From the NCBI RefSeq assembly GCF_036850765.1, contig NC_089495.1, positions 205,593,847-205,657,846 of the forward strand: a stretch of 64,000 nt of DNA. Reading direction: 5' to 3'. The notes below the pieces were generated by a model. It had not been told where the DNA came from, did not search any database, and saw nothing but the letters and a program-made list of their open reading frames with translations. The translations under genes were made by a program, and so were the position numbers. This document shows positions 1 to 13,062 of the stretch, piece after piece; the first letter of the stretch is position 1; every line of letters starts with the position of its first letter. The DNA is from Saccopteryx bilineata (Eukaryota; Chordata; Mammalia; Chiroptera; Emballonuridae).

Positions 1-250
1 AGAAGACGCGGCCGCTGCCGCGGACCAGCGCCCGCACCGCCCCCCAGGTTCGGCTCGGTCGCCGGCTGCGCGCAGGCGCGTGGACATCCCTGCAATGGCC
101 CCGCCCCCGCGCCGACACGTGACCGTTCGCTACGCGGGGGCGAGCGGCGGTATCCGAGCACGCGCGCAGGCGCGTTAAACCTGGGGGGGGGGGGGGGGCA
201 GCGCAGGGAGCGCGCCAGGGAGGGTCCAGCCTGAAGTGTCAAGCGCGGCG
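1..250 (-). promoter_or_regulatory. TBC1D20: CpG-rich promoter block, probably TBC1D20 5' end
   Basis: Very GC- and CpG-rich. Holds two NRF1-like sites (67-80 and 161-174, core GCGCAGGCGCG), a GC box (about 101-112) and an E-box CACGTGAC at 116-123 (USF/TFE type), and a G17 run near 183-199. In human chr20p13 the gene next to the 3' end of CSNK2A1 is TBC1D20 on the same strand, with its 5' end facing CSNK2A1; the identity is inferred from that order. No TBC1D20 coding sequence is seen, so its coding exons would lie before position 1. Confidence 0.55.
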
Positions 251-1218
251 CTATTGTTCGGGATCATTTTTCTTTTTTGTAAAGTGATCCTGATAAAGGT
301 ACTGAGCTCAGAGTTATTGGCAAAGTGCTTACAATACTACAAAGCATCTAGTAACTAGTCCACATTTGAAGCTGTTTTTGTTTACTAAGGATTTTACTTC
401 CTGTCACCCTATTTGGCAACTTTCAGGGTTTCATCAGAACCCTTGTATATGGCTCCGCAGGTTGTCCACTGTACAACGCCAGGAGGCGCCAATCACACAG
501 ACGATTATGTGACTAGTGTCCTGCCCCATCCCCCGCCCCTTTAAGGTGTACAAAACTGGCCACTCATTCAAAATGAGCATTTGTCCTATCAGTTCTTTGA
601 TCACTTTCTCATTTCTGATGACAGTCCTTTCTCTCCGGATTGGCCACCCATTCCGTCGGCCACACCCCCACTGTTGTGGACAGGAACTGCTCCACCCCGC
701 AAGTTCCCACGATTCTGGTTGCTGAATAACTCCTACCAAAGCAGTCCTTTCTTCTCCCAAACAAGACCTCCAGCCCGCTTGGCTTACCACTGGCCCCACT
801 TGGTTTCATAAGCCCATCCTGTTCAATCCAAGTCCCATGGTCATTGTAAGTCCTTTTTAAAAAGGCCCTCTGAGTAACTTTCATGAGCAGAAAAAATTAC
901 TTTGAGGTTAATTTGATTTTTAAAATAATCAATTTATTAAACTTAGAAACCCCCAAATCGTTTTCTTAATTTCAACTGACAAATTTCACAATTCCATTCA
1001 TAAATCTAGTAAATTTTAACAATCACGTCTTTGGCCCCATTAATAAACTTGGTTAAATTCCTTTGAAGATTTGAAATTGCATTTATAAATTTAATAATTC
1101 ACTTTCCTTTTTTAAGTGTCATTTTTCTAACAAAGCCTTTTGAGTCCTTCTGTAATTATAAATGAAACAAACATAAATCTGTTGAATCATGAGTTTAATT
1201 TTTAAATTTAATTTTTTT
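251..1218. other. intergenic, no gene recognised
   Basis: Between the first promoter block and the first SINE. AT-rich from 840 on. No splice-consistent exon and no repeat family that I can name. Confidence 0.5.
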
Positions 1219-1392
1219 GCCTGACCTGTAGTGAAGCAATGGATAGAGCCCTCGACCTGGAATGCCGAGGTCATCCCGGGCTTGCCAGTTCCAGGCATAT
1301 GCAAGAAGCAACTACTATAACTTGATGCTTCCTGCTCTTCCTCCCCTTCTCTCTCTCTCTCTCCCTTCTCTTTCAAATCAATAAAATCTTAA
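1219..1392 (+). mobile_element. tRNA-derived SINE, short form
   Basis: Starts GCCTGACCTGTAGTGAAGC, has the diverged B box-like region, then the CT-rich part and an AATAAAATCTT tail. It is the same family as the copies at 37616 and 42794, whose heads read CCTGRCCTGTGGTGGCACAG. Confidence 0.8.
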
Positions 1393-2123
1393 CTTTTTAA
1401 AAAATTTTGTCGAGTTTTTCAATGTGTCAAAACAAATTTAATAAGCCTTCAACTTAAAACCACAAGTCAATCTATTACTCAAATACACACTTGTAATCAG
1501 TACCACAAGAATCCATTAGACTTCCCAAAATTATCTTAAATTTCCCAAAATTATCTTAAATTTAAGAATTTAAAATGTTGTATCTGCATAGATTGCTTAA
1601 TGCAGAAATATTAGTACTGTGGGCTTAATAAAACATGTCTAGTCTTCATTCGAAATTGTAGCTGAGGTCAAAAGATGCTATTGCCTTGAAGAACTGTCAG
1701 CCCAATTTGAAAGTCATATACTCAAGCAATTTGGGGTATGTATTCCCTTATTACTGTGCTGGCTGGTGGATTCTTGCCTGCAGTGGGGATGGGCAAGTGC
1801 CCCACTCCCCTCCCCACAATCACAACTCTAGGGCTAAACAGTGTATTATGAAGCTTGGGCCAGCTTTCATCCTCTGTAAAACAAAGTGGATAGTTCTCAG
1901 GGAAAAAGAGAGGGTCAAGGTACTGCCAAGGACTCAGCAAGATGAACAAGGCGTCCCACGGGGACCAGTTCCTGTCCCAGGCAGCATTGTCTTAATTGCA
2001 GTTCACCACCACGGAGCTCTGTATGTCAGCATGCTCAGGAATGTGTCATCTTGCCTCATAATTTTTCAGACTGCTCTTTAAAAGCAGCTCTAGGTGGCAA
2101 TTTTTAAAAAGCCTTCCTGGGTC

Positions 2124-2362
2124 TAACCAGGCGGTGGCACAGTGGATAGAGCGTCGAACTGGGATATGGAGGATCCAGGTTCGAGACCCCGAGGTCGCCA
2201 GATTGAGCATGGGCTTACTCCGTCTGCTGTAGCCCCATGGTCAAGGCACATGAGAAAGCAATCAATGGACAACCAAGGTGTCGCAACAAAAAACTAATGA
2301 TTGATGCTTCTCATCTCTCAGTTCCTGTCGGTCTGTACCTATCTATCCCTCTCTGTAAAAAA
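2124..2362 (+). mobile_element. bat tRNA-derived SINE with target-site duplication
   Basis: Begins ACCAGGCGGTGGCACAGTGG with a pol III A box and a B box-like GGTTCGAGACC, and ends in a CT-rich part and poly(A). It is flanked by the repeat AAAAAGCCTTCCTGGGTC at 2106-2123 and again near 2363-2380. The middle part of the full-length form is deleted. Confidence 0.92.
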
Positions 2363-2899
2363 AAAAAGCCTTCCTGGGTCAACAGAAACGAGCCCATGAT
2401 TCCAGCACTGTGATGGTCATGCCCATTACCCTGTTGAATTACAACCCCAAATAGGCCTTTGGGGTCATATCATGACAGCTTCGGGTCTTGCCATACTTTC
2501 TACATCTGACTCTGTGAAATACCTCGAATCCTCTGTCCCAGCATTTCCAAGAAAAGTGTTGACATGCTTACTGGCCGATTCTGTCAGCTGCCTAGGCCTG
2601 AACCGCTCAATGCAGCCACCCCGTGTGGATTGGTTAGGCCGGTCTCATGCTCTGCCATCCGGCCAGCAGGGGAGCCCAGTCCACAACCCTGGGCTGCGTG
2701 GGAGGTGAAATTAATTTTAAAGACTCCCCTCGGATTTACAACACACATCTTTCAAGTTTGCCTTCAAATAACCTGCTTCATTTAAAGTAAAAGACCTCAC
2801 AACAGTCGATTCCCATCTCTCTTCTATTCTTCATGCTATTGTCATACTTTTTCTTCTTAAACCCGCTCCTCTCCATCATACCTTCCTCCCACTGCCCGC

Positions 2900-3140
2900 G
2901 CCCGTGAATCATGCAGATAACCATCTAACTACATTTAGTGGTTGTAGTCTGCATTTTCTAGAATTTTATATGGATAAAACCATACAGAACGTAGGCTTTC
3001 AATCGGCAAAATTATTAGAGTAATCCATATTGTGGCATGGTATCAAGTTTCTTTTTATTGCTCAATATTTTATCACATGGTTATTACAATTCATTTATCC
3101 CTGTGCTATAAATACACAATTCATGGCTAATATTTCGGCT
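2900..3140 (-). mobile_element. ancient L1 fragment
   Basis: Reads like the L1 3' region in antisense (TTTTCTAGAATTTTATATGG ... TTTTTATTGCTCAATATTTT ... ATTCATTTATCC). Highly diverged. Confidence 0.6.
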
Positions 3141-3146
3141 TTAGAC

Positions 3147-3424
3147 CAGGGGTTAGCAAAGGATGGCCTATTTGCAAGCCAAACCCAGCCCAACAGTTGA
3201 TTTTGTATTGCCTTTTACAACTTTAAACGATTGGGGAGAAAAAAAGGCAAGATTAGTGTCACATAAAAATGAAATTTAAATGTCTACAAAATTTTACTGA
3301 AACATAGTCACGCTTACTTGACTATTGTCTAACAGGCAACATAAGAGTGGTCGCAGTAGAGATCATGACCCGTCAAACCTAAAGTATCTTATCTGCTCCT
3401 TTACAGAAAATTTGCTGCCCTCCT
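3147..3424. mobile_element. old hAT non-autonomous element
   Basis: Left end CAGGGGTTAGCAAA and an inverted counterpart AAATTTGCTGCCC near 3410. The inside has the diverged motif around ACTGAAACATAGTCACGC typical of an old mammalian hAT MITE. Family name not assigned. Confidence 0.65.
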
Positions 3425-3479
3425 ACTTTAAACTAGTTATTTTTGAAGGTAATTAAAAACTTTTTTCATTTATTCCATT

Positions 3480-3910
3480 GCCAGTATTCTTAATTTTTGT
3501 TGTCAATCTAAATTTCTGTCTGGAGAACTTCCTTTAGTTACTTTATTGTGGGTCTTCTGGTAATGTATTGCCTGTTTGTCTGAGAAAGGTTTCACTTCTT
3601 CATTTTGAGTTCTTTTCACTGGGTATAGGCTTCTGGGTTGGCATGTTTCTTTTTTCGTTTAGCACCAGTCACCGCGTTGCCTTCCAGCTTGCACAGTTTC
3701 TGGTAATTCTTAGCTTCCTCTGGATGTGATGGGCCACTTCATTCCCTGGGCTGCCTGGTCGGATTTTGTTTTAGCATTTTGATAATGGTAAGCCTAGTTG
3801 TATGTGTGCATTTATCCTGCCTGGTGTTGAGTTTCTTGGATCTATGGCATGGTGTCTTCTCAATTTTGGAGAATTCCCAATATTTGTTGAACTATTTCTT
3901 TGCAGGTATG
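3480..3910 (-). mobile_element. ancient L1 fragment
   Basis: Contains TTCTTTTCACTGGGTATAGG, GTTGAGTTTCTTGGATCTAT and the run around CAATTTTGGAGAATTCCC, which match the 5' region of old L1M elements read in antisense. The last part has no long reading frame. Confidence 0.65.
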
Positions 3911-4059
3911 ATTTCACCTGGGCTCCTGTGCCCCAGCAGTCCACCACAAGCTGCTTCGGGTAGCTGCTGCAACTTCAGCATGGAGCTCCCAATTGGGGCA
4001 AACCCGGAACCAATCAACAGTTTCCCAATGCAGCCCACCAACCCTCAACCTTAAGTAGA

Positions 4060-5790
4060 CCTGGTTGGCCGAACCCAGTTTAGATCAGTTGAACCTAGAT
4101 CTGTGTGTGGCTAAACATTTTTGTTGCAAGGGCCAGAGAGCAAAAAGCACAATGTTCATCTACACTAAAACCTCACTAGAAACCTGGACAGGGACTCCTG
4201 GCAGCGCACTACGCAGTTAGTCCAGGAAGCAGAACCGAGACAGGAGTCCTATCTCAGGTGCGGGCCCTGGCAGGCTGAACTGGGTACGGGTGGGCCTCTT
4301 CCCAGCCAGCTCCAGCAGCCCCTCCTCTGGGAAGGCTTCCCTGACCATTGCACTTCCCCGAGAGCTCTGGACTCCTTTCCTCTTACTGAGTTTTTCTGAC
4401 ATGTCGTAATCTTAATCTCCAGCAGCAACTACAGTTAATATTTTGTTTCCTTCCAATCCTTTTTCCTAGAAGCAGCCTTTTCAAGGATCAAGGCACTGTT
4501 TCAGTTTCTACCTTGAAAGGCCCCCAGGTTGCCTCCTATCTCCCTGGAGACATTCAAACTAGCCGCTAAGGCCCATCGATATACAGGCCTGGTGTCTTGG
4601 GGCCTCTGTGACTTCAGCATCCACTTACCTTCAAAATGCATTCTGTCTTCCTTTCTGCCACCTGGGAAGTTCCATATCTTTCTGTGAAACTGGCCATTTA
4701 CTTGAAAGTAGACCATGTCATTTTAGTTAGCACCCTCACATAGCCGGAGCAGGTAGTGGGTACCTACGTGCGATAGCTGTTTACCGTTTTGACTGGGCTA
4801 TCTGATTTCTTCCCCTGGGGAACCTAACTATTGCAGATACACAATTTTGTTTCCTGCTTTTGTATTTGAAGAGAACACATTTCCCCATGGGCTGAGTCTC
4901 ATCTCTCTCTACTTCTACTGTTTAGCACAGGGTTAGGCTCATGGACACCAAAAATGTCTGTTGAAGGGCGCCTTACATAAACAAACGAACTCTGGAAAGA
5001 CTAGTCAAGAAGGGCATGCATAAGGAAGCCCTGGTGAAGAAGACGACCCTGAGCAGAGTGGGACAATGCACGGGACCAGAGGGAGGTACAATATCAGGAG
5101 ATCTGGAGAGCAGAGCTGTCTGAACTTCTTCACAGAAGTTCATCATACAGTTCCGAGAACTCAACACACAGAGGCAAGGGCCTGCCTTGCTAGATAAGTT
5201 TAACAAATGTTTGACTCTGACTCACAGGGTAGGATCAGGAAACCATTTGCCAGCTGCTGTTGCGTTTCCTATTTGTCATTAGAGGAGCCAAGAAAATGCT
5301 GCCAAAGCAGCTGATGCAAGAATGAAGCCGACTCAGAAAGACCCAACCCCTTGGGAACTTCTCTGAGAGACAGATGGGCCACCCTGTGAACTCGCATCTG
5401 GAGGGACCTGGGGGAGAGCTTCTTACAGTAAGGCCAATGATAGTCTCTTCTGATCATGGCCACAGAAAGGCAAATCCAGACTGCACTTTGTAACAGTGCA
5501 AACATATTTGGCTTTTAGTAGAGAAATTAAAAATTCAGAGGAGACAGAGTGATAGAATCTCAGAGGGATATCTTAAGAGGGTGGGAGCAGGGCAATGCAA
5601 ATTAGAAACTTGACCTGCATCTGTTGAAAACCCATCATAGTTAATGCATGCATTTTTTCTTCTAAAATAAGACACTTTACTCTTATCCACTATAAAATTG
5701 TAGATATAAATGCAGAAGTGTTTAGCATCCCTATAGATGCGGCATCTTTTTCTGCATATGATTTGTACAACAATACAAAAAGTCAGAGCG
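4060..5790. other. intergenic, no repeat or gene recognised
   Basis: Unique-looking sequence. Small open frames occur but none has a protein I recognise, conserved codon pattern or splice context. Confidence 0.5.
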
Positions 5791-5794
5791 GTAA

Positions 5795-6150
5795 CATTGA
5801 GTTAAACTCAATGTCAGACACGTCATCTAATCTGAACAACAATCCTATGAAACAGGTATTTACACCCCAATTTTATAGATGAAGAAAATATGCGGACCTT
5901 TGGGGCAATGAGGAAGAGGGTACGACCAGGGAAAGACAAATGGGCTTCAACAGTATTGCTAATGCAGACTTAAGCTGAGCAGTGAGTGGTTCATGGGTAT
6001 GTGACAGCTTCTTTATAACTTGGTGCGAGTCTAACATGTTTTACAATAATAATTTAAGTCACTGTGAAGATTCAGAGGTTAAGCAACCAATTCAAAACCA
6101 CACAGCCAGACGGAACTTTGATTAGAACCAGGACATCTGCCGTCCTACTA
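5795..6150 (+). repeat. MIR-type SINE, split
   Basis: Pieces of the MIR core (CAACAATCCTATGAAACAGG, then TTTTATAGATGAAGAAAAT, and near 6070 AGGTTAAGCAACCAATTC), separated by about 170 bp of other sequence. Confidence 0.65.
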
Positions 6151-8110
6151 GTTTGCTTCTCTGAAGTGGTTACATTTAGCACACACAGAAACATATTAAG
6201 GTTATAAAAAATAGAATGCTAATTTATAGTAGGAGTGGCTCCAGAACCAGACTATTGTGTGGCGGCCTCTATGCATCTGTTCTACTTGGAGAATAGTCTG
6301 AATTACATATTATTATATATAAGTGGTGGAAGGCAGAGGTATTTTAGCATCTTGGTCTACTAAGTCGGCCAGGATCACTGTTTAGCCTTTAGTAACTTAT
6401 AATTTCACCAAGAGCTCATTAAAAAAACATTTTCAGTCTGGGGCTTGTGGCTTATAATTACAGCTGCAAGCCTGAGGATAAGTTTCTTACGATTCTGGGA
6501 TGCTCGCTATGCAACAGTACTTCTAGCAACTTATGTGCACTGGGGAGGGGCAGGTGGAACTGAACAGAGGATGGAATCACCATTTACTGAGCACCTACTG
6601 CGCGTCTGGTGTGGTGCTAACCATTGTTCTTGTGCTACTCCATGCAGTCCTCTTCAATCACGAGGGATACTGGCCCACTTTAAAGAAAGAAAAAGTTTTT
6701 ATAATGATGCACAGATTCGAAGACATACAAGGTCATCAGGGAGTTTAAATGCAGGTGGGGAGACAATAAGTAAATCAACAAACTAATACCATAAAAGCTC
6801 CGGCATTAAGAGGGCAATAGGGTTGTGGTAGTGACGCTGGTGGGGGAAGCAGGGAGATAGTTTAGAGAGGGGGGAGCATCAGCTAAGATCAAGGCTTTAG
6901 ACCCATTTTAAGGAGGGTACCAGGGACAAATTCACTTCAAAGCCTTCTGGCTTTTTCCTCGAGCAGGAAGCAGCTCTGAGCAGATAGCTCTAGCACACAT
7001 GCCACCAAAGGTCAGCCACCGCCCCTAACGCTGAGCCATAAGGGAGGAAGAATTCTTAGCACGGAGGTAGGCAAAGACTAATGATTAACCAACTACTCAA
7101 ACAAACCCAACGCTAATCCCAGGACAGAGAGCTGGTGGGACTCTTTAGACGGTGATGACAAAACTAGAGTTTTCAAGAGATGCTCGGATCTGCCTCACTG
7201 AACCTGGTCCCCGGAGTCGGGTCTTTGCAAAAACAAACAAACAAAAAAGAGATGCTCAAACAGACCGTTTTAATTATAACCACACTTGAAAACAGGCGAA
7301 ACAAGATGGAATTTAAAGACTGAGGATATGAAAATTCCCAATTTCTTTACTACTTTAGAGCAATAGTAACTAGGCATACCCTGAAAATCGAGTTTCGCAA
7401 AACACATTCCTGTCTCTAGCAGGCCCGCTCTTAACAATTTATTCTTCCTGTGTTTCTCACATATAAGATGGGAATAAATGTTAGACTGAAGTTCCTGGGA
7501 GGTAGTTCAGATACAAGACATCACACAGTGGTTCCTTTCATCTAAACCACGTCTCAACTCCCAACACTGATACCATGTAGGTGCCGTGAGACAGTACACA
7601 GTGAAGGTTTAAAACAAACTAGGAATTGGGGAAAACACATCCTGAATGTAATTCTTAAAAAGTATAATAAAATGAGAAAGAATAAGCAGCAATCCAAGAA
7701 CAGACTTCTGCGGAAGTCATGCATTCGGCATCAATAAGCGAGTCAGCTCGGCTCCACCTCCCAGGTGCAGCTGCCGAACGTGGTCCCGTCACACACCAGC
7801 ACACCCCCGTTCCAGGCGCCGAGACTCCACCAAGGTGCCTCGGGGCTGTGGGGTACCTCCACGGCCGACCTTCCACAGACAGGGCTTACTGCCCTCACGG
7901 AACACGGGGCTGTTCTGCAGCGAACCAGCTATCTCCACTGTCCTTTTCACTTAAGCACCACTCAGACTTTCTCAAATCAACATCAGAGCGGAAGGGGAAC
8001 TCAGAAGATGACTTGCCCCATCCCACCCGACTGAAAACACAGAGAGGTCCAGAGGAGATGGCGTCATGAATGAATTACTAGCCAAGGCAGGACCAAAGAC
8101 TAATCCTCCA
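6150..8110. other. intergenic, mostly unrecognised
   Basis: An MIR-like core lies at about 6575-6690 and an L2-like tail at 6720-6830. The block 7700-8050 is GC-rich for the region but shows no exon I can support. Confidence 0.45.
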
Positions 8111-8119
8111 TATGGGAGG

Positions 8120-8300
8120 CCAAGGAAATGAGGGTTATCAAGGGCCTAGCAGGTGCCAAACACCTGACACTGACTCGGATCCAACCCCAAGGAAGTGCTG
8201 GTCCCATTTGACAAGATGATGAAACCGATTCAGAAGTTAAGTAACTTGCCAAGTAACTGCACACGTGACAAGGGCAGGAATGAAACCAGCCCTGCTGGGC
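8120..8300 (+). repeat. MIR-type SINE
   Basis: Contains GATGAAACCGATTCAGAAGT followed by TAAGTAACTTGCCAAGTAAC, a diverged MIR core, then the matching 3' part. It lies just below the probable end of the CSNK2A1 3' UTR. Confidence 0.65.
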
Positions 8301-8489
8301 AACACCAGCAGGCTCTCTTCCACTGTGTCTGTGTCAGAAACTCCCAGACCCAGTGCTCCTGGACCAATCTTCCGCCATCCCATCTCACATCTCCATCACC
8401 CCGTCTTCAATTCCAGTGCATGAGAATTAAGCCATCTATCCCACGGTGTCGATTGGAGAAGCATAGTGCTCAGGCTGAAGGGACATTTC

Positions 8490-11238
8490 ATTTGTTTAAA
8501 TGTTTTTATTTAAAAAAAAAAAAATTAAAGACCTTCATGGCACAACTTCTTCCCAGCACAGTTATATTTTTAGTTATACCAATTACAATACAATTACAGC
8601 CAATAAATCGAGGAGAGGGGGAGATTTCTGACTTCAAACTTAAAAAAAAAGGGTGGGGTAGGGAGAGCCCACTTCAAACAAAGTTTAAAAATACTTAAAA
8701 AAAGAAATCTTTCAGAGTAATTGCCAACACAACTGTCTTACATTGGCATTCCAGTCCCTGTATCTGATCAGTGCAGACACAGGCAGTGCTGAGAAATAAA
8801 GTGTCCCAATACAAGGTGTACAGATGAGGTAATTTACAACAAGGAAGTTGTTACTCTGTAAACCCTTGCCCTCCCCCCATAATTGGGTCTTTTTCTCATG
8901 CTTCTGCAGTGACTCCTTTAGTAGCGTTTCAAAAAGTCCTATTTCTTTTAAAAGGCTCTTGGGCGGTATTTGAGAGTCCTCTGCATTCACTTTCGTTTTC
9001 TTGCAAGGTCTGGTGCGTGTCAGGAGGCCCAGCTGTCTGCAGCCCCCTGCATCAGCCTCTGCTACCCCTAGATTCTGAGCTACAAGGGCGGAACGCGAAG
9101 TCTTGATTTACAATAACCCTCCTCCCCACCTACAGAGAAAGAATTTATTAGTCGGTAAGTGTCCTGTTCAAATCACAACACAGTGCTAACGCGATAACGA
9201 ATCGCATCTCTAGCACGCCAGGGGCCTTTAGCTTCCGCAGAGTCAGCACAGCAACCCCCGAGCGTTCTAGGACATCCACGGGCCGAGAACAATAAATACC
9301 CACTGCAAGTGGCCACGAGAGAGAAAACCACCCCGCACCACAGTCAGATGCCTTCCCCCGGCTGAGAAGCACTGCGAAAGGAGGCCTGAGCCACCTCTGA
9401 AGGTCACCATTATATTCACTACAGCCACCACCTTGATCAAGTTACTAGAGCCAAGATGGATCACAAAGTTAGGTAACCTCGTTAAACTCCTCAAACAATC
9501 ACATTTATCTCTGACCCCCAGGTGAGAAAGACTTACAAATCTATAAAGGTAGGAGAGGGGATCTAAGACTTTAGGCCTTAAAGTATGTTGGAAGAATTTT
9601 TCCTAGTCCCCACAAGCAGCTACTGTAATGAAGTCACAGGAGATAATACAGAGCTGATGGTTTTGCTATTGTGCTTAAAAAACTAGGCTTCCTCCGTGAA
9701 GCACCTGATAAACTTAGGTGGTTGGAGTACAGTGGAAAATCCACTTTACATACACACAAACACAAAAAACTGGCGACTTTTCCATCCCCAATCCCTGCAC
9801 TGCTGAGACACAGAATGAGTTTTATGGCAAAGGATCCTTAATCCCCAGACGCTTTGGCTTGTGGTGCTGGTTTAAGGCCTCTCTGCCCTGCCCGGTACCA
9901 GGGGTCGAACGAGGGGTGTATAAAAATGGGGCCTTAGAAAGCCTCCACGGTATGGGGCTGCAGGCCCCTCAGATGAAACATGAAACACCCACCCAGCGAG
10001 ACCTTTACACAGGGAACTTAAATCTAACCTTGATAAATAAAACCAAACGTTTATTTACACCGAAGATTTCCAACACTGGATCTTTCACATATGAAGGACA
10101 AAGTATTATATATGTACACACAGCAAGGGGTGGCAGGGCTGTAACAAGAGTTGATAGTTTTCCCACAATTACAGGTCTACCGTTTGTTTCCCTGGAGACG
10201 ACGGCTCTGCTCCCACCGCTCAGATACAGGTACAAGCCTGAGGGCAGGCCCTCTCGTGGATGGCATGTGAGGAAAGGGGAAGGCAGGAGGAAAAGAAGGT
10301 AGAAAGCTTAAAATAAAGTGTGGCCGCAACTCCCATTAGCTCTTAAAGCGCTGTTAGCATGAAACCTATACAGACAATGTTTGTTTCTTTTGTAAAAAGC
10401 AATAAGTTACACCTAGTAATGAACTGAGTTCAGGATGGCCAAGACCAAGACCACAGAGAAGGTTTTGCCTTCCCCTCCTACCGGTTACAGAGCAGGCTGG
10501 GAGACGACAGGGGAGAGGACCAAGGTAAGGCTCCTGGAGGGAAGGTGACTAACGTTTTCAACTAAACTGAAACTAAACTTATAAGTGAGTTGGATGTAGG
10601 GTCAATAAGACATGATTCATACTGAACAGTTTTCAGGACCTGTCTGCACTTTGGGTAGATTCTTCAGCATCTTAATGCAACGATTAAGACCCATTTCCAC
10701 TTGATTCACCCAGATAGTCTCACCCAAGCACTTTCTGAGTGAAGTGTCAGTGAGCAGCAGGACACTGCTTTCCAGGCTGGGGCCTCCCTCCTCCCGCCCC
10801 GCCTCCCTTCAAGAAGCTACATACCCCCCAGACTGGGGTGGTGGGGGAACAGGGGCGGGGGTGGGGAGAAGCCTCCTCCCAAACGCAGCAGCGGGAGTTG
10901 AGGCTGGCTTTATATCTTTGTTCTTCAGTAACGAGGAACTGAATTTGGAAGGGGAGAAAAAAATGTGTCCGTGAAATATTCCACCTGCAGGTAAGGTCAT
11001 TTTTCAGGGAATCCCCTGAGTTATGAAAAGTTCGAGTTTAAAAAAAAGAAAGAAAAAAGAAAAGAAAAAAAAAGGAAATCAGCCTATTATAATTTTTTTT
11101 ATGACTGAACTACTATAAATCCACAAGCAACGGTTCAGACACGGTGCTTCTTAAGTGTTTCCCCGCCCGGCTAGGCACGGCCACGCAGGAGAGCGTGATG
11201 CCCCCACCTCTGCTCGGAGGCTCGGGACGGAGGGGCCG
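8490..11238 (-). other. CSNK2A1: CSNK2A1 3' UTR (probable)
   Basis: About 2.75 kb after the stop, free of SINE or DNA-transposon insertions, as expected of a UTR. On the minus strand AATAAA occurs at 10050-10055, 9144-9149 and 8505-8510. I take the last as the main signal, followed by an A-rich stretch. The G/T-rich and pyrimidine tracts at 10840-11100 are also in the UTR. The exact end, and whether the UTR runs further toward 4000, cannot be settled without cDNA. Confidence 0.65.
8505..8510 (-). terminator. CSNK2A1: candidate distal poly(A) signal AATAAA
   Basis: The plus strand reads TTTATT, i.e. AATAAA on the gene strand. Candidate proximal signals are at 9144-9149 and 10050-10055. The choice is inferred from position only. 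Confidence 0.5.
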
Positions 11239-11403
<165 letters not shown>

Positions 11404-11689
11404 TTATCAATTCTTCACCTACCTCAAAAGTGACACAATCCTTCTTTTTATTAAGGACATCTGCTTAGCCAGGTTTTTACAAATTAAACTAATTTCAAAT
11501 TGCATCCTGACAAACTAAAACGGCAAGTTCTAATAAGTTTAGGAGATAAGTAAAGAAAGCCAAGCGTGGAGAGTTTAAGCAGTTTGTCCAAGGTAAATGG
11601 CTAGTAAAGCTGGGCACCCTGTGGATTCCAACTCAGGCCAGTGTAGGGCAACCTGTCCAATCAACTCTTCCTCTCTGTAATCTGTGCTA

Positions 11690-11832
11690 ATGTGGTGGCT
11701 GCTGCCACATGTGGTGACTGAGCACTTGAAATGTGGCTAGTGCAACAAAAAGATGATTTTTAAATTACATACAATTTTAATTAAATAGTCACATGTGGCT
11801 GGTCAGTACCATACTGAACAGCAGAGGGCTAG
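11690..11832 (-). mobile_element. old hAT MITE fragment
   Basis: Inverted halves GAGCACTTGAAATGTGGCTA and AGTCACATGTGGCTGG flank an AT-rich centre. The sequence matches the 3' half of the element at 24385-24860, internally deleted. In the last CSNK2A1 intron. Confidence 0.65.
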
Positions 11833-11929
11833 AGTTGAAACTCATGTGCTTATAACATGCTGCCAGCTAAAACTTCCAAGTCACCGAGTCATTTTTAGTG
11901 GGGAAAGGAGCACGTCTTATCTTTACCCT

Positions 11930-12400
11930 ATTGGAAATATTTTACGCATATACATGAACATTATTTTATAAGGACGTTCACATAAGAATCATGCAGGAAT
12001 ATGGTTATACACTTTTGCTCACTCCTGGTCTGAGACAGTTCTGCCTCTTGTTTAGTTCATTTTATATCACCTTCGACTTGGAGCTAGGAACATGGAACAC
12101 TCCTTCTTTCTTTGGCTGAACAGCACTTCACTGAATGGATGACCCATAATTCCTTTAACCAGTTCCCCACTGAGAGCTTGTTTTCAATGCTTTGCTATCA
12201 CAAATAAGACTAATGAACAAATAACCTTGGACACACGTCATTTTGCACACAGGCAATAGGATACACTTTACAAGGCAACTAGTTCTAAGATAATAGCACT
12301 TCTTTCAGGTGAATGCTCTCACTACCGGTGTACCCACATGGATACTGCCTACATGTAGCATCCTTAGAGATGGGCCATCATTTCCTTTGAGTAACTGTGT
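11930..12400 (-). mobile_element. ancient L1 fragment (tentative)
   Basis: Reads like an antisense L1 3' end (TGCTTTGCTATCACAAATAA, then ACAAATAACCTTGGACACAC), strongly diverged. Confidence 0.45.
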
Positions 12401-12579
12401 ACTCTGTACAAAACTTGCTCTCAACAAGAATGAAAAGTAATTTCATACAAATAGTTACAATTTACTAGGCACAGTGAAATCAAAGAGTCATTCTTATACA
12501 CACAAATACATCAAAGTATAAACCCCACCTCTACTCTCCCCAATTCTCTCCCCCTCCCTCCATCCATCCCTCCCTTTAT

Positions 12580-12848
12580 TTTGTAACAGAGACAGAGTAA
12601 GAAGCAGATAGGAAGGTAGAGAGATGAGAAGCATCAATTCTTCATTGCAGCTCCTTAGCTGTTCACTGTTTTCTCATATGTGCCTTGACTGGCAGGCTAT
12701 AGCCGAGTGAATGACCCCTTGCTCAAGCAGTGACATTAGGCTCAAGCTGGTCAGCTCGTGCTCAAGCTGGTGACCTTGGGGTTTCAAACCTGGGTCCTCT
12801 GTGTCCCAGTCTGATGCTCTATCCACTGCGCCACTGTCTGGTTGGGCT
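12580..12848 (-). mobile_element. bat tRNA-derived SINE (minus)
   Basis: Reads as the reverse complement of the full SINE: GA-rich tail first, then GAGATGAGAAGCATCAATTC, and last the head CACTGCGCCACTGTCTGG. Diverged and without a clear duplication. Confidence 0.85.
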
Positions 12849-12849
12849 C

Positions 12850-13062
12850 CCCAATTTATTTAAAGAATTTTTTCCCATTGATTTGAGGGGGGTAGTATGG
12901 GAGTAGGGGGGAGAGAGAAGTATCAAGCTGTTGTTTCACTTAGTTGTTCCATTCACGTGTGTTCTGATTGCTTCTCATACATGCTCTGACTGGGGACTGA
13001 ACCCACAAACACAGGCACGCCAGGCCGATGCTGTATCCATGATGCTACCCGGCCATGGCCTC
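12850..13062 (-). mobile_element. older tRNA-derived SINE (minus)
   Basis: Directly follows the previous SINE. It has the A-rich tail, CATTCACGTGTG and GCTTCTCATACATGCTCTGA parts and an eroded tRNA-like head CATGATGCTACCCGGCCATG. Confidence 0.7.

Noticed and set aside
9718..10302. 194-residue plus frame in the CSNK2A1 3' UTR
   Set aside because: Opposite strand to the gene, inside UTR, no conserved domain or recognisable protein.
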